From: Halioglobus sp.
GTDB lineage: Bacteria > Pseudomonadota > Gammaproteobacteria > Pseudomonadales > Halieaceae
Direction: 5' to 3'
Length of the DNA stretch: 47,495 nucleotides
Assembly: GCA_029287595.1 (NCBI GenBank)
Contig: JARFQU010000185.1
Span: forward strand, 1-47,495
Both the position numbers and the translations under genes were made by a program. Positions 25,986 to 34,638 of the stretch are shown one piece after another. The notes below the pieces were generated by a model. That model was not told where the DNA came from, searched no databases, and saw only the letters and a program-made list of their open reading frames with translations. The stretch's first letter is position 1, and each line of letters begins with the position of its first letter.

Positions 25986-27044
25986 ATGCAACAGATAGCG
26001 ATTGTGGGCTACCAGCAGTCAGACTGCGTATCCTGGGCCGGCGCCACCAACGAGGTGGAACTGATTATGCCGGTATTGCGCCGGGTATTTGACCAGGTTG
26101 GGCTGGCTAACGCCCAGGATGTGGATTTTGTCTGTTCCGGCAGCTGCGACTACCTGCAGGGTGCTGCCTTTGCCTTTGTGGCCGGGGTGGACGCGCTGGG
26201 CGCTGTGCCGCCAATCAAGGAATCCCATGTAGAAATGGACGCGGCCTGGGCGCTGTATGAGTCGATGCTGAAAATACGCATGGGCCACGCGAAATCGGCC
26301 CTGATTTATGGCTTTGGCAAATCCTCACCGGGCGAACTGCCCATCGTACTGTCACAGCAGTTGGACCCGTATTACCTGGCGCCCCAGTGGGTAGACACCA
26401 TCTCCCTGGCGGCCATGCAGGCCCGACTGATGCTGGACCAGGGCCTGATCACCGAGCGCGATATGGCCGAGGTGGTAGCACGATCGCGCGGCAATGCACT
26501 GAACAACCCCCACGCCCAGTTGAGCGGAGACATTGCCGTGGACGAACTGCTGGCGCAGGAGACCTATGTATCGCCACTGCGTAAGTCGGACTGCCCGCCG
26601 GTATCCGATGGTGCCAGCGCGGTCATTATCTGCACCGTGGAGCAGGCCATAGAGTGGGGCGTACCCTATGCCATTATCAGCGGTATCGATCACCGCATTG
26701 AGAGCCATAACCTGGCGATGCGCGATCTCACGGACTCAGTCTCCACCCGCCAGGCCGCACAGGGCGCCGGTATGGCCGACGGTAGTGTCGACGTTGCGGA
26801 GCTGTACGCTCCCTTCAGTCACCAGGAAATCATACTGACCCGGGCGCTGGGCCTGGGAGAGAACACTCAGGTGAATCCCAGTGGCGGTGTGCTGGCGGGA
26901 AACCTGATGATGGCCTCGGGCCTGTCGCGGATTGGCGAGCTATTCAATCGTATCACCAGTGGTGAGGCGCGCCGGGGCATTGCCCATGCCACCAGCGGGC
27001 CATGCCTGCAACACAACCTGGTAACTGTAGTGGAGAGCGCGTAA
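25986..27044 (+). CDS. thiolase-fold lipid-transfer-type protein (Ltp-like), nucleophile Cys absent
   Basis: The 352-residue thiolase-superfamily protein has the late VNPSGGVLAGN and a GLSRIGE helix. The nucleophile site, aligned by eye to SCP-x NNCATGSTAL, reads KESHVEMDAAWAL, with Glu where Cys should be; the later catalytic His (GHP) is replaced by AGN. It therefore cannot be a normal beta-ketothiolase, and resembles Ltp-type proteins that act as aldolases or accessory subunits in steroid side-chain breakdown. It follows the DUF35 genes at five bases and overlaps the next gene by TAATG. Confidence 0.85.
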   Translation: MQQIAIVGYQQSDCVSWAGATNEVELIMPVLRRVFDQVGLANAQDVDFVCSGSCDYLQGAAFAFVAGVDALGAVPPIKESHVEMDAAWALYESMLKIRMGHAKSALIYGFGKSSPGELPIVLSQQLDPYYLAPQWVDTISLAAMQARLMLDQGLITERDMAEVVARSRGNALNNPHAQLSGDIAVDELLAQETYVSPLRKSDCPPVSDGASAVIICTVEQAIEWGVPYAIISGIDHRIESHNLAMRDLTDSVSTRQAAQGAGMADGSVDVAELYAPFSHQEIILTRALGLGENTQVNPSGGVLAGNLMMASGLSRIGELFNRITSGEARRGIAHATSGPCLQHNLVTVVESA

Positions 27045-28207
27045 TGGCTAATTTGGCAGCAGTGGTCGGTATCGGCCAGACCAAGTACACCACCAAGCGC
27101 GGCGATGTGTCCATTGCCGGCCTGGTGCGAGAGGCGGCGGCCAATGCGCTGGAGGATGCGGGACTGGGCTGGGACGATATCGAGGCGGTGATCATCGGCA
27201 AGGCGCCGGATATGTTCGAGGGTGTCATCATGCCCGAGATCTACCTTACTGACGCACTGGGTTGCAACGGCAAACCCATGCTGCGGGTGCATACCGCGGG
27301 CTCTGTGGGCGGTTCCACCGCGTTGGTGGCGGCCTCCCATGTGCAGAGCGGCACTTTCAAGCGGGTACTGACGGTGGCATTTGAGAAACAGTCCGAATCC
27401 AATGCGATGTGGGCCCTGTCTACACCGCAACCTTTTTCAGTGCACCTGAATGCCGGTGCAGGTGGTTATTTTGCGCCGATTATCCGTGAGTATATGCGCC
27501 GTTCGGAAGCGCCCTACGATGTGGGTATCAAGGTGGCGGTCAAAGATCGTCTGCACGGGGCGCGCAACCCGCTGGCGCACCTGCAAAAGCCCGATATTAC
27601 CCTGCAGGAAGTGGAAGAGTCCTTCATGTTGTGGGACCCGCTGCGCTTTCTCGAAGCCTGCCCGTCCTCGGACGGCGCCTGTGCCATGGTGATTGCGTCG
27701 GAGGACCTGGCGGAACAATCGCCTAAACCTCCGGCATGGATTCGCGGCGTGGCAATGCGCTCCGAACCCACCATGTATGCCGGGCGCGAGGAGGTGAGTC
27801 CGCAGGCAGGGCGCGACTGCGCCGCGGACGTCTACCAGCAGGCGGGAATCACGGATCCGCGCCGGGACCTCGATTGTGCGGAAGTCTATGTGCCCTTCAG
27901 TTGGTACGAACCCATGTGGCTGGAGAACCTTGGCTTTGCGGCGGAAGGAGAGGGCTGGAAGCTGACCATGGAGGGCGCCACCTCACTCGATGAAGGCGGC
28001 GACATCCCCTGGAACCCCTCCGGCGGTGTGCTCTGTTCCAACCCCATTGGCGCCTCGGGCATGATCCGCTTTGCCGAGGCCGCGCGCCAGGTGCGCGGGG
28101 ACGCGGGTGCGCACCAGGTGGAGGGCGCTAAACTGGCGCTTGGCCATGCTTACGGTGGCGGTGCACAGTTCTTCTCAATGTGGGTTGTGGGATCTGAAAA
28201 ATCCTGA
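27044..28207 (+). CDS. second thiolase-fold lipid-transfer-type protein, Ser in place of nucleophile Cys
   Basis: The 387-residue protein starts MANLAAVVGIGQTKYTTK and has the thiolase order of motifs: DIEAVIIGKAPD, VHTAGSVGGSTAL, SSDGACAMVIAS, WNPSGGVLCSNPIGASG, and LGHAYGGGAQFF. At the nucleophile position the usual Cys is Ser (AGSVGG), the catalytic His of GHPIGASG is Asn (SNPIGASG), and the last Cys is Ala/Tyr. It is thus a Ltp-like retro-aldolase or thiolase-like enzyme. The ATG shares a base with the previous stop (TAATG), so the two chains are probably made in equal amounts as a heterodimer. Confidence 0.88.
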   Translation: MANLAAVVGIGQTKYTTKRGDVSIAGLVREAAANALEDAGLGWDDIEAVIIGKAPDMFEGVIMPEIYLTDALGCNGKPMLRVHTAGSVGGSTALVAASHVQSGTFKRVLTVAFEKQSESNAMWALSTPQPFSVHLNAGAGGYFAPIIREYMRRSEAPYDVGIKVAVKDRLHGARNPLAHLQKPDITLQEVEESFMLWDPLRFLEACPSSDGACAMVIASEDLAEQSPKPPAWIRGVAMRSEPTMYAGREEVSPQAGRDCAADVYQQAGITDPRRDLDCAEVYVPFSWYEPMWLENLGFAAEGEGWKLTMEGATSLDEGGDIPWNPSGGVLCSNPIGASGMIRFAEAARQVRGDAGAHQVEGAKLALGHAYGGGAQFFSMWVVGSEKS

Positions 28208-28229
28208 TCATTTGTTAACGGAGGTCAAC

Positions 28230-29858
28230 ATGGCCAAGCATTTCAATATCGCCGATATGTACGAAATCGTAGCCGACAAGGTTCCCACCAGGGACGCGCT
28301 GGTGTGCGGCGAGCAACGAGCCACCTTTGCCGAGCTCGACGAGCGGGCCAATAAGCTGGCGCACTACCTGGGGGCCCAGGGCATTGGTGCAGGCGACCAC
28401 GTGGGTCTGTATCTGTACAACTGCAACGAATACCTGGAGGGCATGCTGGCCTGCTTCAAAATTCGGGCGGTGCCTATCAATGTGAACTACCGCTATGTAC
28501 AGGATGAACTGCTGTATATCTTCGACAACGCCGATATGGTCGCCTGCATTCATAATCAGGAGTTCGCACCGCATATCGCCGAGGTCAGGGCTTCTGCGCC
28601 GGACCTGAAGACGCTGGTTTATGTGCAAGACGACAGTGGTGCGGACACTGCGAATCTTGGCAGTGTGGAATATGAGAGCGCCATGGTCGGTTGCAGTGGT
28701 GAGCGTGACTTTGGTGAGCGTTCCGACGACGATCTGTTCATTCTCTACACTGGCGGTACTACCGGCATGCCAAAGGGTGTGATGTGGCCACATAAGAACG
28801 TGTTTTTCGCTGCCATGGGCGGGGGTGGCTGGTTTCACCCGGATGGCGCAATTACGGAACCGCAGCAGATCGCAGAGCGTATCGGCGATTTTCCCATCGT
28901 GGGTATGGCACTGGCGCCACTGATGCACGGGGCCTGTTGGTGGTATGCCTGTATTCAATTGCTGGCGGGCAATACCGTGGTACTGAGTCCCGCGCGCTCC
29001 CTGGTGGGCGAGTACGTCTGGGATATCGTGGCGCGGGAGAAGGTCAACGCGATCTCTATTGTCGGCGATGCCATGGCGGTACCGCTGCTGGATGCACTGG
29101 ATGCCAATCCCGGTCGCTGGGACCTCAGTTCCATATTCAGCGTAGGCTCCGGCGGCGCAGTGTTCTCCGAAAGCAAGCAGGAGGCGTTTAAACAGCATTT
29201 CCCCAACGTATTTATAACGAACTCATTTGGCTCTTCCGAGAGCGGCAATATGGGCATGGACGGCGGCGGCAAGAAAGGCCAGGGTCTGGGCAATGTCACC
29301 AAGAGCGAATTCATGTCGGTGATTACGGATAACGAAGGCGAACCCCATCGCCACGTTGAGCCTGGAGAAATGGGTATTTTTGCCCGCAGCGGATATATCC
29401 CGGTGGGTTACTACAATGACCCGGTGAAAACGGCAAAGACCATTGTCGAGGTCGATGGTAAATCGTGGTTGTTGCTGGGCGATGAAGCGCGCCTGGAAGA
29501 GGATAACAGTATTACCGTCTATGGCCGGGGCTCCAACTGCATCAATACCGGCGGTGAGAAAGTATTCCCTGAAGAAGTGGAGCAGGCACTGAAAGCCAAC
29601 CCCGCGGTGTTTGACTGCCTGGTCGTGGCCACCCCGGACGAGCGTTTTGGCAGCCGGGTTACTGCGGTGGTGGCGCGACGGGGCAACGCCCAGTTGACAC
29701 TGGAAGCACTGCAGGAACACGCGCGCAAGCACATTGCCGGGTACAAGGTCCCGCGGGAGCTGCATGTGGTTGATGAAGTCCCCCGTGCGCCCAGCGGTAA
29801 GCCCGCCTATCCCAAGGCGCTGCAGATTGCACTGGCAGGTGAACATAAGGTCGCGTGA
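28230..29858 (+). CDS. acyl-CoA synthetase, FadD19/FadD17-like
   Basis: The 542-residue AMP-forming ligase activates a carboxylic acid with ATP and CoA. Motif YTGGTTGMPKG is at 173-183, NSFGSSESG later, VGYYNDP, and the GEKVFPEEVE and GYKVPRELH C-terminal segments. The length and the N-terminus (NIADMYEIVADKVPTRDALVCG, abbreviated) recall mycobacterial FadD19, which activates steroid side chains; this is recognition, not a computed match. GGAGG lies eight bases before the ATG. Reading upstream in the same frame would run into the thiolase gene and is rejected. Confidence 0.9.
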   Translation: MAKHFNIADMYEIVADKVPTRDALVCGEQRATFAELDERANKLAHYLGAQGIGAGDHVGLYLYNCNEYLEGMLACFKIRAVPINVNYRYVQDELLYIFDNADMVACIHNQEFAPHIAEVRASAPDLKTLVYVQDDSGADTANLGSVEYESAMVGCSGERDFGERSDDDLFILYTGGTTGMPKGVMWPHKNVFFAAMGGGGWFHPDGAITEPQQIAERIGDFPIVGMALAPLMHGACWWYACIQLLAGNTVVLSPARSLVGEYVWDIVAREKVNAISIVGDAMAVPLLDALDANPGRWDLSSIFSVGSGGAVFSESKQEAFKQHFPNVFITNSFGSSESGNMGMDGGGKKGQGLGNVTKSEFMSVITDNEGEPHRHVEPGEMGIFARSGYIPVGYYNDPVKTAKTIVEVDGKSWLLLGDEARLEEDNSITVYGRGSNCINTGGEKVFPEEVEQALKANPAVFDCLVVATPDERFGSRVTAVVARRGNAQLTLEALQEHARKHIAGYKVPRELHVVDEVPRAPSGKPAYPKALQIALAGEHKVA

Positions 29859-29886
29859 CGTACGCGCCAACGAAGGGGAGCAGGCT

Positions 29887-30705
29887 ATGGCCGAACTGGA
29901 TATCAGTACCAACAATTGCATCGTGGAACAGCATGGCAACGTCCTTGTTGTGACCCTCAATCGCCCCGAGGCCAAGAATGCGTTCAGCCCGGAGATGCTG
30001 CTGGGCATGTACAAGGCCTGGCGCTTGCTGGCAGAGGATGACGATTTACATTGCGCCATTCTTACGGCAAACGGCGACACCTTTTGCGCCGGCATGGACC
30101 TCAAGGCCGGCGCCGACGGCGAGCAGCGCTCCACCGAAGAATTTATGGAACTCATGGGCAAGGTGCCCAATATCCACTGGCAGGCGTTGTTGCGCGACAA
30201 CCGGCCCAACAAACCGCTGATTCTGGCGGTGGAAGGCTATGCGCTGGCCGGCGGTACCGAGATACTACAGGGTACGGACATTCGTGTGGCGGCTGAGAAT
30301 GCCATATTCGGCGTCACTGAGGTGGCCCGGGGCCTGTACCCCATGTCCGGTTCCACTATCCGTCTGCGGCGGCAGATACCCTACTGCCTGGCGGCGGAAA
30401 TCCTGCTGTGCGCAGAACACATTACTGCCAGGCAAGCCCTGGATTTTGGTCTGATCAACAAGATCGTGCCCCCGGGTGAAACCCTGGCGGCTGCTCACGA
30501 ATATGCCGCCAGGATTTGCGCCAATGGACCACTGGCGGTGCGGGCGGTGACCCGGTCCCTGCGCGAGCACCAGGAATGTATGCCTGAGGAGGAGGCCATG
30601 CATGCTTCCGACGAGCTGGCGGCACCGGTATTTGCTTCCGCCGACGCCAAGGAAGGTATGCGAGCCTTCAAGGAAAAACGTCCCGCCAGGTTCACGGGAA
30701 GCTGA
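29887..30705 (+). CDS. enoyl-CoA hydratase (two-Glu active site)
   Basis: The 272-residue crotonase-fold protein has both hydratase glutamates, Glu125 (AGGTEI) and Glu145 (FGVTEVARGLYP), and the oxyanion CAGMD at 67-71. It should hydrate alpha,beta-unsaturated acyl-CoAs. AAGGGGAG precedes ATG at 29887. It follows the FadD gene by 28 bases and closes this operon; a 136-bp gap comes next. Unlike the two other crotonases of this window it is a true hydratase by its residues. Confidence 0.9.
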   Translation: MAELDISTNNCIVEQHGNVLVVTLNRPEAKNAFSPEMLLGMYKAWRLLAEDDDLHCAILTANGDTFCAGMDLKAGADGEQRSTEEFMELMGKVPNIHWQALLRDNRPNKPLILAVEGYALAGGTEILQGTDIRVAAENAIFGVTEVARGLYPMSGSTIRLRRQIPYCLAAEILLCAEHITARQALDFGLINKIVPPGETLAAAHEYAARICANGPLAVRAVTRSLREHQECMPEEEAMHASDELAAPVFASADAKEGMRAFKEKRPARFTGS

Positions 30706-30735
30706 GCGACACCAGGTCGCGAAAAATAGACCGCT

Positions 30736-30764
30736 TTGGAATTATTATTGCCGCAGGTTTTACT
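30736..30764 (+). promoter_or_regulatory. candidate promoter of the nitroreductase gene
   Basis: TTGGAA at 30736-30741, a 17-base spacer and TTTACT at 30759-30764 (each 4 of 6 consensus) stand in the 136-bp gap before the nitroreductase gene. Low information; inferred only. Confidence 0.3.
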
Positions 30765-30841
30765 GCGCTGCATTAAACGTGCATCAGCCGGGTGACCTGC
30801 GCATAATAGCGCCCGGTCATTTCCATAGGGACAGTAGATAG

Positions 30842-31516
30842 ATGTCAGAACAAGCAAAGATATTTGATGAGGTAGTGGCCAGCCGCCGCTCCCTGCGGGC
30901 CTACCTGCCACAGGCTGTGGATAAACAGACCCTGGAGCAGGTATTTAGCGTGGCGCTGCGCGCGCCCAGCAACTGCAACACCCAGCCTTGGCTGGTTCAC
31001 GTGGCTTCGGGCGAGAGCCTGGAAAAGCTGCGCGCCGAGATGTCCTCGCGCTTTATGGCGGGTGAGATGAGTATGGATTTCCCCTATGACGGGGTCTACG
31101 AGGGGGTGTACAAGCAGCGGCAGCACGGGTCTGCCCAGGCGCTGTACGACGCTGTGAATGTAACTCGCGAAGACAAGGCGGGTCGACACCAGCAGTTCAT
31201 GCGCAATTTCATCTTCTTTGACGCGCCGCATGTGGCCTTCCTGTTCCTGCCCGAGCCCTTCGGTCTGCGCGAGGCCGCGGATCTGGGAATGTACGCCCAG
31301 ACCCTGATGCTCGCCATGACGGCGCATGGCCTGGGTAGTTGCCCGCAGACCGCGCTCAGTTTCCAGGTGGATTTCGTGCGTGAAACCCTGGGCATCGATG
31401 CTGGCAACAAGCTATTATTCGGCATCTCTTTCGGCTATCCGGATCCGGATGCACCTGCCAATACCTGCGCTACTGACCGAGCGGCCCTGGCCGACGTGGT
31501 GACTTTTCACTCCTGA
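30842..31516 (+). CDS. nitroreductase family protein
   Basis: The 224-residue FMN flavoprotein of the nitroreductase family has RRSLRAYLPQAV near the start, RAPSNCNTQPW as FMN-binding region, and a GLGSCPQTAL segment. Family members reduce nitroaromatics, quinones, flavin or enones with NAD(P)H. The gene is followed by the crotonase gene at 15 bases and sits between two acyl-CoA operons; whether it works on the same substrate is not known. Confidence 0.9.
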   Translation: MSEQAKIFDEVVASRRSLRAYLPQAVDKQTLEQVFSVALRAPSNCNTQPWLVHVASGESLEKLRAEMSSRFMAGEMSMDFPYDGVYEGVYKQRQHGSAQALYDAVNVTREDKAGRHQQFMRNFIFFDAPHVAFLFLPEPFGLREAADLGMYAQTLMLAMTAHGLGSCPQTALSFQVDFVRETLGIDAGNKLLFGISFGYPDPDAPANTCATDRAALADVVTFHS

Positions 31517-31531
31517 CAACTGGACCAGGCC

Positions 31532-32293
31532 ATGACTGAGCAAATACTGACGGAAAACCGCGACGGCGTGCTGGTGCTGACGATCAACCGCCCGGAAAAG
31601 AAAAACGCCATCAACAATGAAATGTGGGTAGGTCTGAGAGAGTCCTTTCGCGCGGCGGCGGTGGACGACACCGTGAGCTGCGTGTTGTTGTGTGGTGCCG
31701 GTGATAACTTTTGCTCCGGAGTGGATCTCAACAGCTTCAACAGCGAACCCGGGACGGAGCATCCGTTTGAATCTGCGGCGCGCGCGGTGGTTGAATTTGA
31801 TAAGCCACTGGTAGCGGCGGCCCAGGGTGTCGCTGTCGGCGGGGGCGCAACCGTGCTGTTCCACGCAGACATCGTCTATGTTGGCGAAAGCCTGCGGTTG
31901 CGCCTGCCCTTTGCCAGTCTCGGGTTGGCTCCGGAGTGGGGCAGCAGTTACATGTTGCAGGCCAACATCGGTGCTCAACGCGCCGCGGAGCTGTTTTATA
32001 CCGCCGAGTGGATCGATGCCGACAAGGCCAGGAACTACGGTATTGTTGCCGATGTACTTGCCGATGCCAATCTATTCAAGCATGCGCTGGCCAAGGCTGG
32101 TGAAATCGCCCAGTGGCCGGTGAACTCGCTGCGGGAAATCAAGCGCACCCTGCGTATGCATCACCTGGAAGCGCTGGATGCCGCTATCAAGGCCGAACAG
32201 GCCGCAATGATGCGCCAGGCCGGTTCTCCGGAAAACATCGAGGCGATCACGGCTATTTTTGAAAAACGCCCGCCCAACTTCCGCAATCTCTGA
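31532..32293 (+). CDS. enoyl-CoA delta isomerase-like crotonase
   Basis: The 253-residue crotonase has Ala106 where hydratases have the first Glu, and the segment LPFASLGLAPEWGSSY with Glu135, the single-acid pattern of delta3-delta2-enoyl-CoA isomerases. It should move a double bond into conjugation during oxidation of an unsaturated acyl chain. It converges on the AraC gene, and a GC hairpin lies between them. The ATG at 31532 follows the nitroreductase stop by 15 bases. Confidence 0.9.
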   Translation: MTEQILTENRDGVLVLTINRPEKKNAINNEMWVGLRESFRAAAVDDTVSCVLLCGAGDNFCSGVDLNSFNSEPGTEHPFESAARAVVEFDKPLVAAAQGVAVGGGATVLFHADIVYVGESLRLRLPFASLGLAPEWGSSYMLQANIGAQRAAELFYTAEWIDADKARNYGIVADVLADANLFKHALAKAGEIAQWPVNSLREIKRTLRMHHLEALDAAIKAEQAAMMRQAGSPENIEAITAIFEKRPPNFRNL

Positions 32294-32299
32294 GCGGGA

Positions 32300-32318
32300 T
32301 GCCCCCGGGCCGGGGGTG
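32300..32318. terminator. GC hairpin between convergent genes
   Basis: CCCCC at 32302-32306 pairs with GGGGG at 32312-32316 around a GGGCC loop, with G-T pairs extending it. It stands between the stops of the isomerase and AraC genes and could serve both. No T-tract. Confidence 0.35.
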
Positions 32319-32322
32319 CGGA

Positions 32323-33324
32323 TCACAGGCCTTTACGATAGGTATAGGGCGTCACCCCGGTCCAGCCCTTGAAGGCGCGGATAAACGCGCTGGACTCGGA
32401 AAAACCGGCACGGTAGGCAATCTCCTCGATACTCAGGCCCTGCTTGCCAAGGAAGTGAAGGGCCGTATCGCGGCGTAGCTGGTTCTTGATTTCCTTGAAG
32501 CTGGTACCTTCGCCGGACAGGCGGCGGCGCAGGGTTTGCGGATGAAGTTCCAGGCGCTGCGCTACTTCTCCCAGTTCCGGCATATCGGCGAGATTGCCGC
32601 TGACGATGTCGCGCACCCTCGCGGTCCAACTGTCACTGGCATAGCTTCCCGTCAGCATTATCAGCACCGGATGGCGTAAAAAATGTCGCAGCGAGGCCTC
32701 GCTCTGGTTAACCCGCTTGTCCAGCAGGCTGGGTGCAAGCTGCATCCTGGTGTGCTCCTGGTCGAACTCCACCGGGTTGCCCAGGAACATGTGGCGGTAG
32801 TCTGTGGGCTGGGCGGCAGGGGGATAGCCCAATTCCACTACCTGCAGCGGCAGATGCTCCTTAACCAGCCAACTGGCGAAGCGGTGCACATTGAACAGCA
32901 CCAGTTCACTCAGGTAGGGGTCGGGTTCACTGTCATCTTCCACCTGTTGCAGGCGGATTATTGCAGCTTCCGGGCTCTCTTCCAGGTGAGGTTGGATGCC
33001 AAATTCGAACAGCTGGTAGAAACGGCAGAAACGGCTCAGGGCCTGCCCCAGGGTTTCGCAACCAATGACCGCGTGGCACATCATCGACCAGCAGCCCAGC
33101 GGCATGCGCCGCGTCGCGTAGCCCAGTGCTTCATCCTGCATGGCCAGCATGGTATTGACCTGCAGGTCCGCAAAGCGCTCGATGGAGACCCTGGCGTTAT
33201 CTTCCAGCAGCAGGCGCGGGGAGATGCGATTTTTGCGTAACAGGCCGACTGGATCCAGCCCCTGGGCCACCGCGTTTTTCAATACCGAGCGAACGAAGTG
33301 CACCGAGATGGAGAGATCACGCAT
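32323..33324 (-). CDS. AraC family transcriptional regulator
   Basis: The 333-residue protein has a long N-terminal Arabinose-binding-like (PF12625-type) sensor domain and a C-terminal AraC DNA-binding domain with two helix-turn-helices, the second being GLSIEEIAYRAGFSESSAF, then FKGWTGVTPYTYR. Regulators of this shape control steroid, aromatic or fatty acid catabolism in related bacteria. Its gene begins seven bases after the diguanylate cyclase stop, so the two form an operon. The likely targets are the flanking acyl-CoA genes. Confidence 0.93.
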   Translation of the reverse strand: MRDLSISVHFVRSVLKNAVAQGLDPVGLLRKNRISPRLLLEDNARVSIERFADLQVNTMLAMQDEALGYATRRMPLGCWSMMCHAVIGCETLGQALSRFCRFYQLFEFGIQPHLEESPEAAIIRLQQVEDDSEPDPYLSELVLFNVHRFASWLVKEHLPLQVVELGYPPAAQPTDYRHMFLGNPVEFDQEHTRMQLAPSLLDKRVNQSEASLRHFLRHPVLIMLTGSYASDSWTARVRDIVSGNLADMPELGEVAQRLELHPQTLRRRLSGEGTSFKEIKNQLRRDTALHFLGKQGLSIEEIAYRAGFSESSAFIRAFKGWTGVTPYTYRKGL

Positions 33325-33331
33325 CGCCGTA

Positions 33332-34504
33332 TCAATCCTTAACGGTGGCAGTGCTCAGGTGCAAAGGTTTACTCTCCACCGACGCCACCCGGTTGCGGCC
33401 ACCGCGTTTTGCCAGGTATAGCGCGCGGTCTGCTTCCTGGGACAGCGTGTCCAGGTCTACCTCGCCCCCGGCACTTGCTATACCCAGGCTGACAGTGACC
33501 GGGATGCGCTGGTTATCCACCAGCAATGGGTGATCACCAATGGCCGCCCTGATGCGCTCGGCGAGAACGCGCGCCGCATCCAGCCCGGTGTTAGGCAGCA
33601 CCAGCAGATACTCCTCACCGCCGGTTCGTGCCACCACGTCACTGCCCCGACTCATGCGCTCCAGAAAGTCCGCCACCTGGCGTATGACCCTATCGCCCAC
33701 TTCGTGGCCAAAACTGTCGTTTACCTGCTTGAAATGGTCTATATCTACCGCAATGGCCGCGGTGGGCAGGTCGTGGCGCGAGGCGTTGGCGAGGCTGATA
33801 TGCAGCGCGTCTTCCAGCCCGCGGCGGTTTAATAAGCGGGTCAGCGGATCCTCCGTGGCCAGATGCGATAAATGCTGTTGGTATTCGATCAGTACACTTG
33901 CGAGGAAGCCAATGGCCACCAGGGCATAAGCGGAGCTGTGTACGCCGAACGCGATGGATTGGGCCTGGGCAGTGTTGTCGGCGAACAGCTGTTGAAATGC
34001 CGCGCCGGGCATCCCGACAATCATCATCATTGCTGCGAAGGCGATAATGCCGTCGCCTATGTTGTGCTGCGTCCAGGCGCGCCAGACGCACAGTATTCCC
34101 GTGCCGGCAAAAAACAGGCTGGCGCTGCCGATCTGTACCAGAAACATGTCTGCCGGTGGCAGGAAAAACACGCACAGGCAAGCCAGCAGGCACATGATAC
34201 CCAGCGGCAGACGCCCGCGGGTCATCGCCGCGCGCTGCCCCGCGGCCATGAACAGGATATAGCTGTTGAGAATGGAGGCGACTGAGGGCACATCTACCGC
34301 CATCGGCGGGTTGGGTCCCTGTTGCAGGGTGGCGGCAATCCAGCCCAGCAGGGCGGCCATGAAGTACACCGTGTAGAGCCCCAGGCCGGCAGGGGGGTTA
34401 CTGGAATCACTGAGCACATAGACCACCAGCATTTGCGCGCAAGTGATACAGAAAATCATCGCGAAATGCATGAAGGCCCAGTTTTCAGGCAGTATCTGCT
34501 CCAT
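33332..34504 (-). CDS. membrane diguanylate cyclase (GGDEF)
   Basis: The 390-residue protein has about six transmembrane segments in residues 10-205 and a C-terminal GGDEF domain (about 215-380). The active-site GGEEY is at 295-299 and the inhibitory I-site RGSD at 286-289, five residues earlier, so it should make cyclic di-GMP and be feedback inhibited. No EAL domain. Co-transcription with an AraC regulator is notable because it could tie c-di-GMP to the catabolic genes. Confidence 0.93.
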   Translation of the reverse strand: MEQILPENWAFMHFAMIFCITCAQMLVVYVLSDSSNPPAGLGLYTVYFMAALLGWIAATLQQGPNPPMAVDVPSVASILNSYILFMAAGQRAAMTRGRLPLGIMCLLACLCVFFLPPADMFLVQIGSASLFFAGTGILCVWRAWTQHNIGDGIIAFAAMMMIVGMPGAAFQQLFADNTAQAQSIAFGVHSSAYALVAIGFLASVLIEYQQHLSHLATEDPLTRLLNRRGLEDALHISLANASRHDLPTAAIAVDIDHFKQVNDSFGHEVGDRVIRQVADFLERMSRGSDVVARTGGEEYLLVLPNTGLDAARVLAERIRAAIGDHPLLVDNQRIPVTVSLGIASAGGEVDLDTLSQEADRALYLAKRGGRNRVASVESKPLHLSTATVKD

Positions 34505-34567
34505 TCCACTCCCTGGTCTGGCCGCTGGTGGCGGCTGTCACGTCAAGTCAATTTATTTGTTGGGACA

Positions 34568-34603
34568 GGTCATTGTTGACCGGCCCACAGATTACCATAC
34601 TGT
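34568..34603 (+). promoter_or_regulatory. palindrome and candidate promoter before the acyl-CoA dehydrogenase gene
   Basis: GGTCA-TTGT-TGACC (34568-34581) overlaps a -35-like TTGACC (34576-34581), followed after 16 bases by TACTGT (34598-34603). A regulator on this palindrome would block or assist polymerase. It lies in the region between the divergent cyclase and dehydrogenase genes. Confidence 0.35.
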
Positions 34604-34638
34604 TCGCCGCTTGAATTTATACTTTGTGAGGTCAGACC

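Noticed and set aside
25070-25987. 305-codon open frame on the minus strand
   Set aside because: It is exactly antisense to the two DUF35 genes, has no recognisable domain, and reads as the shadow of GC-rich codons.
28215-29198. 327-codon open frame on the minus strand
   Set aside because: Antisense to the acyl-CoA synthetase, with no ribosome binding site or family motifs.
29223-30212. 329-codon open frame on the minus strand
   Set aside because: Spans the end of the synthetase and the start of the hydratase on the opposite strand; low-complexity, no domain.
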